This document shows positions 31,140 to 39,755 of a stretch of 64,000 nt of DNA, piece by piece. The notes under the pieces were generated by a model. That model was not told where the DNA came from and made no database searches. It worked only from the letters and a program-made list of their open reading frames with translations. The stretch comes from Aphodovivens avicola (lineage in GTDB: Bacteria > Actinomycetota > Coriobacteriia > Coriobacteriales > Eggerthellaceae), in the NCBI GenBank assembly GCA_018712515.1, contig DVGW01000020.1, forward strand, positions 29,011 to 93,010, written 5' to 3'. A program made the position numbers and the translations under genes. Within the stretch, counting starts at the first letter, position 1, and each line of letters begins with the position of its first letter.

Positions 31140-32510
31140 ATGGCACGACTTTTCGGAACCGACGGCGTTCGCGGCGTGGCGAACACCGAGCTCACCTGCG
31201 AGCTGGCATACCGGCTCGGCCAGGCCGCCGTGGCGTTTCTCGGCAAGGCGATCGTGGTCGGCAAGGACACGCGCCTTTCCGGCGACATGCTGGAGTCGGC
31301 GATGGTCGCCGGCATCACCAGCGCGGGCGGCACGGCGCTTCTGACGGGCGTCATCCCGACGCCGGCGGTGGCGCTGCTGGTCCGCGAGCTCAACGCCGCG
31401 GGCGGCGCGGTCATATCCGCATCCCATAATCCGCCGGAGTACAACGGCATCAAGCTGTTCGACGCGGAGGGCTTCAAGCTGCCCGACGCGGTCGAGGACG
31501 AGATCGAGGCGTTCATCAAGCAGGGCGGCCTCGAGGGCCGAATCGAGCGTGCGCGCGAGGCGGGCGACGAGGACGCCGCCATGCCGAGCGGCCCCGAGCT
31601 GGGCGTCGCCGTCGAGGTGGACGAGGCGTGCGAGATGTACATCGAGCACGCGGTGCGCTCCATCCGCGAGCAGGGCATCGATTTCGAGGGCCTGACGGTT
31701 GCGCTCGACACCGGCCACGGCGCCTCATCGCTCACGAGTCCGACGGCGCTGCGCCGCCTGGGCGCCGAGGTCATCGTCATCAACGACGACTATAACGGCA
31801 ACGATATCAACGTCGAGTGCGGCTCCACCCACCTCGGCCCGCTGCGCGAGCTGATGGAGGAGACGGGCGCTGATGTGGGCATCGCCCATGACGGCGACGC
31901 CGACCGCGTGATGCTGATGACGCCTGAGGGCGAGGAGATCGACGGCGACATCGTCGAGGCCGTCTGCGCGCTGGACATGAAGGAGCGCGGCCTGCTGGCG
32001 GGCAACACCGCCGTGAGCACGGTCATGTGCAACCTGGGCTTCGTCCATGCGATGCGCGACCACGGCATCGACGTGGTCCAGACCAAGGTGGGCGACCGCT
32101 ACGTGCTCGAGGAGATGCGCGCTAAGGGCTACGCCATCGGCGGCGAGCAGTCCGGCCACATGATCCTGCTCGAGCACAACTCCACGGGCGACGGCCTGAT
32201 GACCGCCGTGCAGTTCTTGGCTGCGGTCAAGCGCACGGGCAAGACGGTCTCCGAAGCCGTCAAGGTGATGACGCGCTTCCCGCAGACCCTCATCAACGTG
32301 CGCGTCGCCGACAAGCACACGGTGAGCGAGAAGCCCGCCGTCAAGGACGCCGTCGCGGCCGCCGAGGCCGCGTTGGGCGAGGACGGCCGCGTGCTGCTGC
32401 GTCCCTCCGGCACCGAGCCGGTCGTGCGCGTGATGGTCGAGGCACTGCGCAAGGAGGACGCCGACACCCACGCCCAGGCCATCGCCGAAGTGGTCGAGCG
32501 CGAGGGCTAG
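31140..32510 (+). CDS. glmM: Phosphoglucosamine mutase
   Basis: Interconverts glucosamine-6-phosphate and glucosamine-1-phosphate for peptidoglycan precursors; 456 residues. It opens with the classic ARLFGTDGVRGVAN, has the phosphoserine loop ISASHNPPEYNGIKLF near residue 100, the metal loop HDGDADRVML near 250, the sugar loop IGGEQSGHMIL near 335, and the phosphate-binding RPSGTEPVVRVM near 420. AAGGGGGAG precedes the ATG. A strong terminator follows. Confidence 0.97.
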   Translation: MARLFGTDGVRGVANTELTCELAYRLGQAAVAFLGKAIVVGKDTRLSGDMLESAMVAGITSAGGTALLTGVIPTPAVALLVRELNAAGGAVISASHNPPEYNGIKLFDAEGFKLPDAVEDEIEAFIKQGGLEGRIERAREAGDEDAAMPSGPELGVAVEVDEACEMYIEHAVRSIREQGIDFEGLTVALDTGHGASSLTSPTALRRLGAEVIVINDDYNGNDINVECGSTHLGPLRELMEETGADVGIAHDGDADRVMLMTPEGEEIDGDIVEAVCALDMKERGLLAGNTAVSTVMCNLGFVHAMRDHGIDVVQTKVGDRYVLEEMRAKGYAIGGEQSGHMILLEHNSTGDGLMTAVQFLAAVKRTGKTVSEAVKVMTRFPQTLINVRVADKHTVSEKPAVKDAVAAAEAALGEDGRVLLRPSGTEPVVRVMVEALRKEDADTHAQAIAEVVEREG

Positions 32511-32548
32511 GCGCGCCGTCCCTTCGATCCGAACATGCCGAAAACCCT

Positions 32549-32580
32549 GGAGAGCCCCTGCGAAGGGGCTCTCCGTTTTG
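32549..32580 (+). terminator. Rho-independent terminator of glmM
   Basis: Ten-base perfect stem GGAGAGCCCC/GGGGCTCTCC with loop TGCGAA, followed by GTTTT. A run of eleven G (32582-32592) comes immediately after. Confidence 0.9.
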
Positions 32581-32618
32581 CGGGGGGGGGGGTCAAGGCG
32601 GCGGGACTGCCTTCGCCC

Positions 32619-33695
32619 CTAGCCCCGGTCGCCCGAAAGCCGCTCTATCGCGACGCGCGCTTCGTCCTCGACGATCGTTCCGGCGAACACGCGGACGGCG
32701 CGCTCGAGCGCCGGGATATAGCGCGTCTCCCCCGAGTTGCCCATCGCGCGCGCCGCGTTGCGCCGGAAGATATCGGGATCGCGGATGTAGTTGTACATGA
32801 TGGGCTGGACGATGTCGCGGTAGCAGTCCCCTTCGAACCCACCCTCCAAGAACAGCAGCTTCTCCAAGTCGAACAGGGCGGCGAGCCTGTCCAGGAAGGG
32901 ATCGCGATGCCGCTCAGCGCGTGCTTTCCGGAGCACCGCGCGATTGCGCGGGCACGCCTCCTGGCATGCATCGCAGCCGTGGATGTGCGTGCCGACGAGC
33001 GAGGTGTCGATCGCAGGTTCGGGCATCAGGTTGTTCAACAGGATGCACCTCATCGGATTAAGCTCGCGGGGGCCTTCGATCGCCTGCGTCGGGCAGGCGT
33101 CGATGCATCGTCGGCATCCAGGCGGGCAGCCGTTGACGATCTCATGGACCTCGTAGTCGAGCTCGGCATCGATGAGCCAGGCGTGCATCACGGCGAAGGA
33201 GCCGTCCTCCTCGGTGTAGGCGAAGTTGTTGTTGCCGTACGTCGCGATGCCCGCTCGGACGCAGGCGTAGCGGGCGGGGTATTCGATCTTGCCGCGGTAC
33301 ACCTCGATGCCTTCGGATTCCATGAACGACGCCAACGCCTCGATACGCCTGCCGGCGAGGCTTTCCGGCTGCGGGACGTACGAGCGGGCGAGGTAGAAGC
33401 GGCCGATGAGGGGCGTGAGCTCCTCGGGGTAGTCGACGCTCCCGACACCCAGCGTCGCGCACACGATGGAGCGCCCCTGGGGGAAGTAGCGCGAGGGGAA
33501 GCATCCGGCATGGAACGACGTGGGGTTGTTCTTGGTGAATCGGTCGTAGGACGGGCGCGCCTCCACGTGCGCCGCATACTCGGGCAGGTCCTCGCAGGGG
33601 ATCGCCCCCGCATGCGAGAATCCCAGCTCGAGGGCCTTCATCTTGATCCGCTCGGTTAGTATGCGCCTTTGCTCCGCCGTGGTTCCGCGTTCCAT
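32619..33695 (-). CDS. QueG-like double-[4Fe-4S] protein (epoxyqueuosine reductase family)
   Basis: Cytoplasmic FeS protein of 358 residues. An N-terminal cobalamin-binding-like region is followed by two ferredoxin-type motifs (CPPGCRRCIDACPTQAI near 185 and GCDACQEACPRNRAV near 235). The C-terminal HEAT-like helices contain RRNAARAMGNSGETRYIPAL. This order matches QueG, which reduces epoxyqueuosine in tRNA. The first motif (GCPPGC) differs from the usual QueG form, so a paralogue of other function is possible. The ATG at 33695 follows AAGGGG; the open frame extends 57 codons upstream without similarity. Confidence 0.7.
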   Translation of the reverse strand: MERGTTAEQRRILTERIKMKALELGFSHAGAIPCEDLPEYAAHVEARPSYDRFTKNNPTSFHAGCFPSRYFPQGRSIVCATLGVGSVDYPEELTPLIGRFYLARSYVPQPESLAGRRIEALASFMESEGIEVYRGKIEYPARYACVRAGIATYGNNNFAYTEEDGSFAVMHAWLIDAELDYEVHEIVNGCPPGCRRCIDACPTQAIEGPRELNPMRCILLNNLMPEPAIDTSLVGTHIHGCDACQEACPRNRAVLRKARAERHRDPFLDRLAALFDLEKLLFLEGGFEGDCYRDIVQPIMYNYIRDPDIFRRNAARAMGNSGETRYIPALERAVRVFAGTIVEDEARVAIERLSGDRG

Positions 33696-33814
33696 AGCAG
33701 CCCCTTCTCGAATCGTCCTGCCGGTTCCGATCCTTCGATGATGGGTACGATTATAGACGGGCGAGGGCCTCCGGGGAGACGGCGAGTTCAGGGCGACGTG
33801 CGCCCCCCGGGGGT

Positions 33815-34128
33815 GGACGCGGATGCCGTGCGCTCGCGGCAGCGCGGGTCGTCCCGGCATCCACAACGAGCGCTAGCGGCAACGCAGGTGCCCGGCATCC
33901 ACAACGAGCGCTCGCGGCTGCGCGGGCCGCTCCGGCATCCACAACGAGCGCCGCGTATGAGAAGACGCCTAGCATCCGCATCGAGCGATAGCGGTAATGC
34001 GGGCCATCCCGGCATCCGAGGTGAGCTCTCACGGCAATGCGGCCATCCCGACATCCGAAGCGAGCGCTCACAACAGTGCGGACCATCCCGGCATCCACAT
34101 CGAGCGCGCGCAGATGGCGTCGAAGGAC
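33815..34128. repeat. Minisatellite, 38-40-base degenerate unit
   Basis: Seven degenerate copies plus a partial first one. The landmark GGCATCC (or a one-base variant) recurs at 33856, 33894, 33934, 33971, 34011, 34050 and 34090; units resemble GGCATCCACAACGAGCGCTC followed by GCGGCAATGCGGGCCATCCC. It sits between the divergent QueG-like and leucine-rich-repeat genes. A period near 39 keeps several frames open, but no start signal supports coding. Confidence 0.85.
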
Positions 34129-34336
34129 CCCTGGCATCGCCGCTCTTCGACGCATTTCGCGGTGTTTTGGCATGCTGTGGCGCGGATGCGCGATTTAGCG
34201 CGATTACGTGATGAGCGCGATTCCGCCATCAAGCGCGGGTTCCCAACATCAGATCTTCGTCAGATCTTCGGGAAGCCGAGGGGCGGTTTGCTACAATTCA
34301 GCCGTTTGCAGCATGGATGATGAACGAGGTGCGAGG

Positions 34337-35287
34337 ATGTTCCAGGTCGAGATTGTCGGTTACGTCCCCGACGAGGGCGTTGCCGATGCCGTTCTGCCCG
34401 ACGGGTGCGTGCGGGTGGGATGCCAGGCGATGCGCAACCAGAAAGACCTCGTCAGCGTCGCCATGCCGCCTTCTGTGACGTCGATCGGGGAGCGCGCGTT
34501 CGCGGGATGCTTCCGTCTGTCGGATATCGCCTTCTCCCCGAACCTCGCGACGATGGAGCCCGGAGCGTTCGAGCACTGCCGCTCGCTCAAGCGGATCGAG
34601 CTGCCTCCGTCGCTGGACGAGATCCCGGCAAGCGCGTTCCTCGGCTGCCGGCAGCTCGCGTCCGTCACCGGCGTGGAGACCCTGCATGCGGTGGGCGGTC
34701 GTGCGTTCGCGCTCTGCAGGGAGCTGGCGGAGATCGGCCCGTTCGAAGCGCTCGAGACGTTGGGCGACCGCGCGTTCGCCTCGTGCGCCTCCCTTGAAGA
34801 GGTCATCCTGCCCGACACGCTCAAGTCGATCGGACGCGAGGCGTTCTTCGGCTGCGAATCGCTCAAGCATGTCCGCATCCCCGAGTCGGTCGAGGAGATT
34901 GGGCGCGACGTGTTCGAAGGATGCTCGTCCCTCGATTTCGACAAGATCCCCGAGCACTTGAAATGGACGTTCCCGGACGCGTTCCCCCAGGAGGTCATCG
35001 GCGCGTACGGGTACGTGAAGGAATCCCACCGCGCCGATCTCCAAAAGTCGTTTGCCCTGCGCCACGAGCAGGAGCGCTCGGACATCGAGGAGGAGCTCGT
35101 CTACCTGCGCGAGGAGCGACGCGATGCCGAAGCCGCGGAGGCGCAGGCGTCCGGGCGCAAGGAGCGCAACGCCGTCCGCGAGCGCATCGAGGAGCTGCGC
35201 GGCCGCATGAAGCGGTGCCGCGCCCGCCTGGCGGAGCTGGACGACCCTTCCGATGACGATCTCCTGGAGGAATGGCTGACGGACTAG
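34337..35287 (+). CDS. BspA-like leucine-rich-repeat protein with C-terminal coiled coil
   Basis: Protein of 316 residues without a signal peptide, so probably cytoplasmic. Residues about 30-210 form seven or so LRR_5/BspA-type repeats of about 23 residues (VTSIGERAFAGCFRLSDIAF, LKSIGREAFFGCESLKHVRI). Residues about 230-310 are highly charged and helical (EEELVYLREERRDAEAAEA), likely a coiled coil, ending in an acidic tail. The ATG at 34337 has GAGGT upstream; an in-frame ATG at 34313 is close to a likely promoter (TACAAT, 34292-34297). The repeats suggest a binding scaffold; function unknown. Confidence 0.8.
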   Translation: MFQVEIVGYVPDEGVADAVLPDGCVRVGCQAMRNQKDLVSVAMPPSVTSIGERAFAGCFRLSDIAFSPNLATMEPGAFEHCRSLKRIELPPSLDEIPASAFLGCRQLASVTGVETLHAVGGRAFALCRELAEIGPFEALETLGDRAFASCASLEEVILPDTLKSIGREAFFGCESLKHVRIPESVEEIGRDVFEGCSSLDFDKIPEHLKWTFPDAFPQEVIGAYGYVKESHRADLQKSFALRHEQERSDIEEELVYLREERRDAEAAEAQASGRKERNAVRERIEELRGRMKRCRARLAELDDPSDDDLLEEWLTD

Positions 35288-35623
35288 CCGACCGCCTGTC
35301 GCGCTGGCGGCGCTTACCCGCTTCCCGAGCGGAGCAATTGCTCGAATCGACGACGATTCGGATAGCTTCAATAAGAATTAACCCTCTTCGATTTTATAGA
35401 CACGCTCTTTCGCCGCTTCGGCGCATCGGAGCAAAGCGTTTTCCCAGGTCGGCGATTTCGAACGAGTAAGATCGGCGGGTTCGTAAAAGCCAAAAGGGTA
35501 AATTCTTGCCCAAACTGCCCAAAAGATCCCTTCGGAGTGCAATAATCGCCGATTCGCATCGAGGAAGACGTCTCCCGATACGAGGAAGCCCAGCCGTGCA
35601 CGAGAAGAAACCCTCGAACATGA
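35288..35623. other. Intergenic, nothing recognised
   Basis: About 335 bases between convergent genes, more AT-rich than its surroundings (notably 35360-35420). No supported gene, repeat or RNA was seen before the terminator at 35624. Confidence 0.5.
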
Positions 35624-35653
35624 AAAGGCCGTCCGACGATGCGGACGGCCTTT
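35624..35653. terminator. Bidirectional terminator after ppk
   Basis: Perfect 12-base stem AAAGGCCGTCCG/CGGACGGCCTTT with loop ACGATG. The A and T ends let it work on both strands, chiefly for ppk on the minus strand. Confidence 0.85.
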
Positions 35654-35685
35654 CGATTCGGCGTTTCCGATCGGGCTACCGGATG

Positions 35686-38181
35686 CTAGCGACGCGGGCC
35701 CTTCTTGAAGAGCGCGCCCAGGACGCCGGAGAGCAGACCGCCCTTATGCGGGCGCTGCGGAACCGACGTGGCGGAGGCGGGCTGGATGGTCACAGTGGGC
35801 GCCGGCTGCTCGGACGCGGCATCCGATGCCGCAGCGGGAGCAGATGCGGGCGCGGGAGCCGCCTGCGCCGCCTGCGAAGCGGCGATCTTCTCCTCGACCG
35901 CCTTCGCGGCTTCCTTCTGGTCCACCTGCGCGATGGTCGCCTTGTTGGCGCCGCGCGCGACTTCGGCCTGCGCTGCGGCGGTGCGCGCCATCTGCGCCTG
36001 CTTGATCAGGTGCTCCTGGGAGTCGAAGGGCTGCTCGCCCTCGCGCACGAACTGGCGCAGCGGCGTGTAGGTGCCGTCGGGCAGAAGCTCGCGCAGCTTG
36101 GCGGTGTCGGTCAGGCAGGTCTCGAAGTAGCTGATGATCTCCTGGCGCAGCGCCTCGTTGAGCACAGGCCAGGCGATCTCGACGCGCTTGTCCATGTTGC
36201 GCGTCATGAGGTCGGCGCTGGAGAGGTACACGCGCATCGTCTCGCGCGGGCCGAATCCGTAGATGCGGCTGTGCTCGAGCAGACGGCCGACGATCGACAC
36301 GACGCGGACGTTGTCGGTGTAGCCCTCGACGCCCGGCACGATGCAGCTGATGCCGCGCACGAGCAGCGTGATCGGCACGCCCGCCTGCGACGCCTCGGCC
36401 AGCTTGTCGATGATGGCGCGATCGGTGATGGAGTTGGTCTTGAACATCAGGCCGCACGGCTCGCCCTGCTTTGCCAGCTCGATCTGCTTGTTGATGCCGG
36501 CGATGATGTAGGGCTTGATCTGCAGCGGGGCCACCCAGAGGATGTCGTAGTCGTCCGAGGCGTTCTCGAGGGCCATGTTGCGGAAGAAGTCGGTGGCGTC
36601 GCGGCCGAACGTCTCGTCGGTGGTGATGAACGACAGGTCGGTGTAGAGCTTGGCCGTCTTCTCGTTGTAGTTGCCCGTGCCGAGCTGGGTGATGTACTGC
36701 AGCCCGTTGTCGGTCTGGCGCGTGATGCAGCAGATCTTGCTGTGCACCTTGAAGTCGCGGAAGCCGTAGATGACGTTGCAGCCGGCCTCCTCGAAGCGCT
36801 GCGACCACTCGATGTTGTTGCTCTCGTCGAAGCGGGCACGCAGCTCGAACAGGGCGGTGACCTGCTTGCCGTTCTCGGCGGCGCGGATCAGCGCCTCGGC
36901 GAGGTGCGACTGGCTGGCCAGACGGTACAGCGTGATCTTGATGGAGATGACCTGCGGGTCGTTGGCCGCCTCGCGCAGAAGCTGCACGAACGCGTCCATG
37001 CTCTCGTAGGGGTAGGACAGCAGCACCTCGTGCTCGGAGACCTGCTCGATGATGGAGCGGTTGCGGTCGAGCGAGGCGGGCCACTGCGGCGTGAACGGAA
37101 CCGGGGTGAGGCGGTTGCGGACGTCCTTGGGGACCATCGATCCCAGGCCCCAGGTGTAGCCCAGATCGAGCGGCACCGAGGTGACGTAGGTCTGGAACGG
37201 CTTGAGGTTGAGGCGCTTGAGCAGCAGCTTGCCGAGCGTGTCGGAGAGCGGATGCTCGGACTCCAGGCGCACCGGGGCCAGGCGGCCGCGGCGCTTGAGG
37301 ATGCGCTTCATGTGCTCGCGGTAGTCGTCATCGGCCTCGTCGGCGCCTTCGGATGCGTCGAGGTCGGCGTTGCGCGTCACGCAGATGACGTTGGTGTGCT
37401 TGACCTTGTACATGCTGAACACCTGGTCGGCGAACATCTCGATCACGTGCTCAAGCAGGATGAACTTGAACTCGTCGCCGGGCAGCTTGATCACGCGCTG
37501 GGCCTGGCGCGGCATGGGGATGAGGCCCATGAGCACGCCCTCGGCGCCCATGTTCTTGGCGGCCTTCTCGCCCTTTTCGCTTTTGTCGTTCTTGCCCTTC
37601 TTGCCCTTGCCCGACTTGCCCGTCGACGCCTCCTCGTCGAGGCGCACGACCACGTACAGCGCGCCGTTCTCCAGGTGCGGGAAAGGATGGCGCGAGTTGA
37701 TGATCTGGGGGGAGAGGAACGGCATGACGTTGACGTGGAAGTAGTCGCTCAGGTAGCCGCGCTGCTCGTCGTCGAGGTCGGCGGGGCGCAGGTGATGGAC
37801 GCCTTCCTTCATCAGGTCGGTGCGGATCTTCTCGAACACGCGCTCCTGGATGGGATAGAGCTCATGGCAGCGCTCGTGGATCGCGTTGATCTGCTCGGCG
37901 GGGGTCATGCCCGATTTGGAGTCGATGATCTCCTTCTTCGCGAGCGACAGGTCGGTCAGGCTGCCGACGCGCACCATGAAGAACTCCTGCAGGTTGCTCC
38001 AGAAGATCGAGACGAAGTTCCAGCGCTCCAGCATCGGGACCGTCTCGTCGGAGCCTTGGTCGAGGACGCGCTCGTTGAAGGTCAGCCAGGACAGCTCGCG
38101 ATTCTGCAGGTAGGGCGGGTATCCCTCCTTGCGCAGACCGGTTTTCGGTTGGCTGTGGAGGTTGGTTGCCTGATCGCCCAT
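35686..38181 (-). CDS. ppk: Polyphosphate kinase 1
   Basis: Reversible polymerisation of ATP gamma-phosphate into polyphosphate; 831 residues. The N-terminal domain begins NRELSWLTFNERVLDQ (about 26). The catalytic region has HSKICCITR with the conserved histidine (about residue 485) and the downstream RNMDKRVEIAWPV. The last 110 residues are Ala/Pro/Gln-rich low complexity ending in KKGPRR, an addition to the usual length of about 700. AAAGGGG precedes the ATG. It follows ppx on the same strand, separated by a paired REP-like palindrome. Confidence 0.96.
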   Translation of the reverse strand: MGDQATNLHSQPKTGLRKEGYPPYLQNRELSWLTFNERVLDQGSDETVPMLERWNFVSIFWSNLQEFFMVRVGSLTDLSLAKKEIIDSKSGMTPAEQINAIHERCHELYPIQERVFEKIRTDLMKEGVHHLRPADLDDEQRGYLSDYFHVNVMPFLSPQIINSRHPFPHLENGALYVVVRLDEEASTGKSGKGKKGKNDKSEKGEKAAKNMGAEGVLMGLIPMPRQAQRVIKLPGDEFKFILLEHVIEMFADQVFSMYKVKHTNVICVTRNADLDASEGADEADDDYREHMKRILKRRGRLAPVRLESEHPLSDTLGKLLLKRLNLKPFQTYVTSVPLDLGYTWGLGSMVPKDVRNRLTPVPFTPQWPASLDRNRSIIEQVSEHEVLLSYPYESMDAFVQLLREAANDPQVISIKITLYRLASQSHLAEALIRAAENGKQVTALFELRARFDESNNIEWSQRFEEAGCNVIYGFRDFKVHSKICCITRQTDNGLQYITQLGTGNYNEKTAKLYTDLSFITTDETFGRDATDFFRNMALENASDDYDILWVAPLQIKPYIIAGINKQIELAKQGEPCGLMFKTNSITDRAIIDKLAEASQAGVPITLLVRGISCIVPGVEGYTDNVRVVSIVGRLLEHSRIYGFGPRETMRVYLSSADLMTRNMDKRVEIAWPVLNEALRQEIISYFETCLTDTAKLRELLPDGTYTPLRQFVREGEQPFDSQEHLIKQAQMARTAAAQAEVARGANKATIAQVDQKEAAKAVEEKIAASQAAQAAPAPASAPAAASDAASEQPAPTVTIQPASATSVPQRPHKGGLLSGVLGALFKKGPRR

Positions 38182-38308
38182 GGCGTCCCCTTTCGTAGAA
38201 ATCTATGCAAAAAGCGCACTCATATAAGGATACCACGGAACGGGGTCCCGAATGTCAAATCGCAGTTAGGACGCGGGGTGGCGAAGCGGGGCGGGGCGGG
38301 GCGTCGAG

Positions 38309-38373
38309 CGTGACAGGGGACGGTCCTTCTGTCACGTTTGGATAACGTGACAGAAGGACCGTCCCCTGTCACG
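38309..38373. repeat. Paired REP-like palindromes, family B (REPIN-like)
   Basis: Two copies of a 28-base sequence beginning CGTGACAGGGGACGGTCC in head-to-head orientation (38309-38336 and 38346-38373), separated by TTTGGATAA. They are exact complements and could form a 28-base hairpin between ppx and ppk. More copies lie at 44844-45001. Confidence 0.85.
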
Positions 38374-38378
38374 ACGCG

Positions 38379-39302
38379 CTATCCCAGCATGCGCTCGATG
38401 AGGTAGCCCTCGCGCACGCCGTACTTGCAGATCTCGAGCTTCTCGGCACCCAGGCCGGTGAGCAGCGACTCCAGGATCACGCAGCCCGGCGTGAGCGTGT
38501 GGATGCGTTCCGCCGACGCCTTGAGGGCGCTGTGCGCGTAGGCCGAGGCGTCGCTGCGGCGCATGCGGAGGATGCCGTCCACCTGCGCGGGGGTGAGCGT
38601 CTTGGGGCGGACGCCCTCGCCGTGGGTCTGCGCGTACATCTTGGCGGCGGCGCGCACGGTGCCGCCGATGCCGTAGAACCTCTCGGCGCGGAACGCCTCG
38701 CGGTCGGGCAGCGCCTCGATGAGCTCCCAGAACGCCGCGCGGATCTCGAGCGCCTCCTCTGGCGTAGGCAGGATGTCCTTGACGAAGCGCGCGTACGACG
38801 ACAGCGACCCCATGCCCAGGCTCACGCCGTCGCTCTCCTTGCCGTTCTCGATGCGCGTGAGTTCGGTGGAGCCGCCGCCGATGTCGATCAGGGTGCCGCG
38901 CTCGATGGCGCGGTCGCAGGTGGCGCCGACGAATCCGAGGTGGGCCTCGTCGCGGGCGGAGAGCAGCGTGATGGGCAGCCCCGTCTCCTCCTCGATGGCG
39001 GCGATGGCGTCGTCGCAGTTGGAGGCGTTGCGCAGCACGGCGGTGGCGAAGCAATCGATGCGCTTGCACTGGAAGTACTTCGAGCGCTTGAGGTGGCCCT
39101 TGAGCACGCTCGCGGCGCGCTTGACGCCCGCTTCGGTGAAGACGCCGTCCTCCACGTAGGCGGCGAGGCCCGCCATCGACTTGTTGTTGATGAGGTGGCG
39201 GAAATCCTTGTAGGAGTAGGAGCGCTTCTTGTCGTTGCGCACCTCGAACACCACAAGGCGCACGGAGTTCGATCCGAGGTCGATCACGGCGTAATTGGGC
39301 AT
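38379..39302 (-). CDS. ppx: Exopolyphosphatase / guanosine pentaphosphatase (Ppx/GppA)
   Basis: Releases terminal phosphate from polyphosphate or pppGpp; 307 residues, the short single-module form. The N-terminal phosphate loop YAVIDLGSNSVRLVVFEV, the second loop LIDIGGGSTELTRI near 135 and the conserved YGIGGTVRAAAKM near 207 are ASKHA-family motifs. The start MPNYAVIDLG at 39302 fits the family; the frame is open 18 codons further upstream. It is transcribed toward ppk. Confidence 0.93.
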   Translation of the reverse strand: MPNYAVIDLGSNSVRLVVFEVRNDKKRSYSYKDFRHLINNKSMAGLAAYVEDGVFTEAGVKRAASVLKGHLKRSKYFQCKRIDCFATAVLRNASNCDDAIAAIEEETGLPITLLSARDEAHLGFVGATCDRAIERGTLIDIGGGSTELTRIENGKESDGVSLGMGSLSSYARFVKDILPTPEEALEIRAAFWELIEALPDREAFRAERFYGIGGTVRAAAKMYAQTHGEGVRPKTLTPAQVDGILRMRRSDASAYAHSALKASAERIHTLTPGCVILESLLTGLGAEKLEICKYGVREGYLIERMLG

Positions 39303-39755
39303 CGCAGTCGCATCCTTCGCTGAGACGGGAGGTTCCAACCGGCAATTGTATGCCAACCGGCCGGCGCGGCGGGCGGTTGGCGTCGGGCTTGATCTTCATT
39401 TTACATAGGCGCTCCGGCGGCGGGCGGCGGGGAAGGCTGGACGGCGTGCGGGCAAGACGACGGAGCGCGTGCACGGCGGCGACGGCGTGCGGGTGCGCGG
39501 CGACGGCGCGCGGGCACGGCGGCGGCGTTCCTGCTCGACGGTGCCGTGGGCCGCGGCGCGGCCGGGCAGGCGCCCTGCCGAGGCGGGTCGCGGCAGGGTG
39601 CGCTGGATCGTCATCGTGGAGGGAATTGCGCGTGTGACATGGTACAATATCAAATTGTCGCAAAATATTACTCCATCGTATGCGCGGATGGGAGGATGGC
39701 GATACCGCCGGCGCCGCGCGTTGCGGACGGAGATGGCTCGCGAAAGGGGACGCGA

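Noticed and set aside
32582..32592. Run of eleven G as a second phase-variation tract
   Set aside because: It lies between the glmM terminator and the stop of the convergent QueG-like gene, outside coding and promoter sequence, so slippage would change nothing obvious. It may still vary between strains.
33856..34128. CRISPR array
   Set aside because: The units are degenerate and abut with no unique spacers; no cas genes are present in the window.
33751..34173. A minus-strand frame through the 39-base repeats encoding a 13-residue repeat
   Set aside because: Its openness follows from a repeat period near a multiple of three, and it lacks a ribosome-binding site. The period also drifts between 37 and 40 bases, which breaks the peptide repeat.
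35506..38313. A 935-codon plus-strand frame across ppk
   Set aside because: Antisense shadow of ppk with the same biased composition; ppk itself has all family motifs and a good start.
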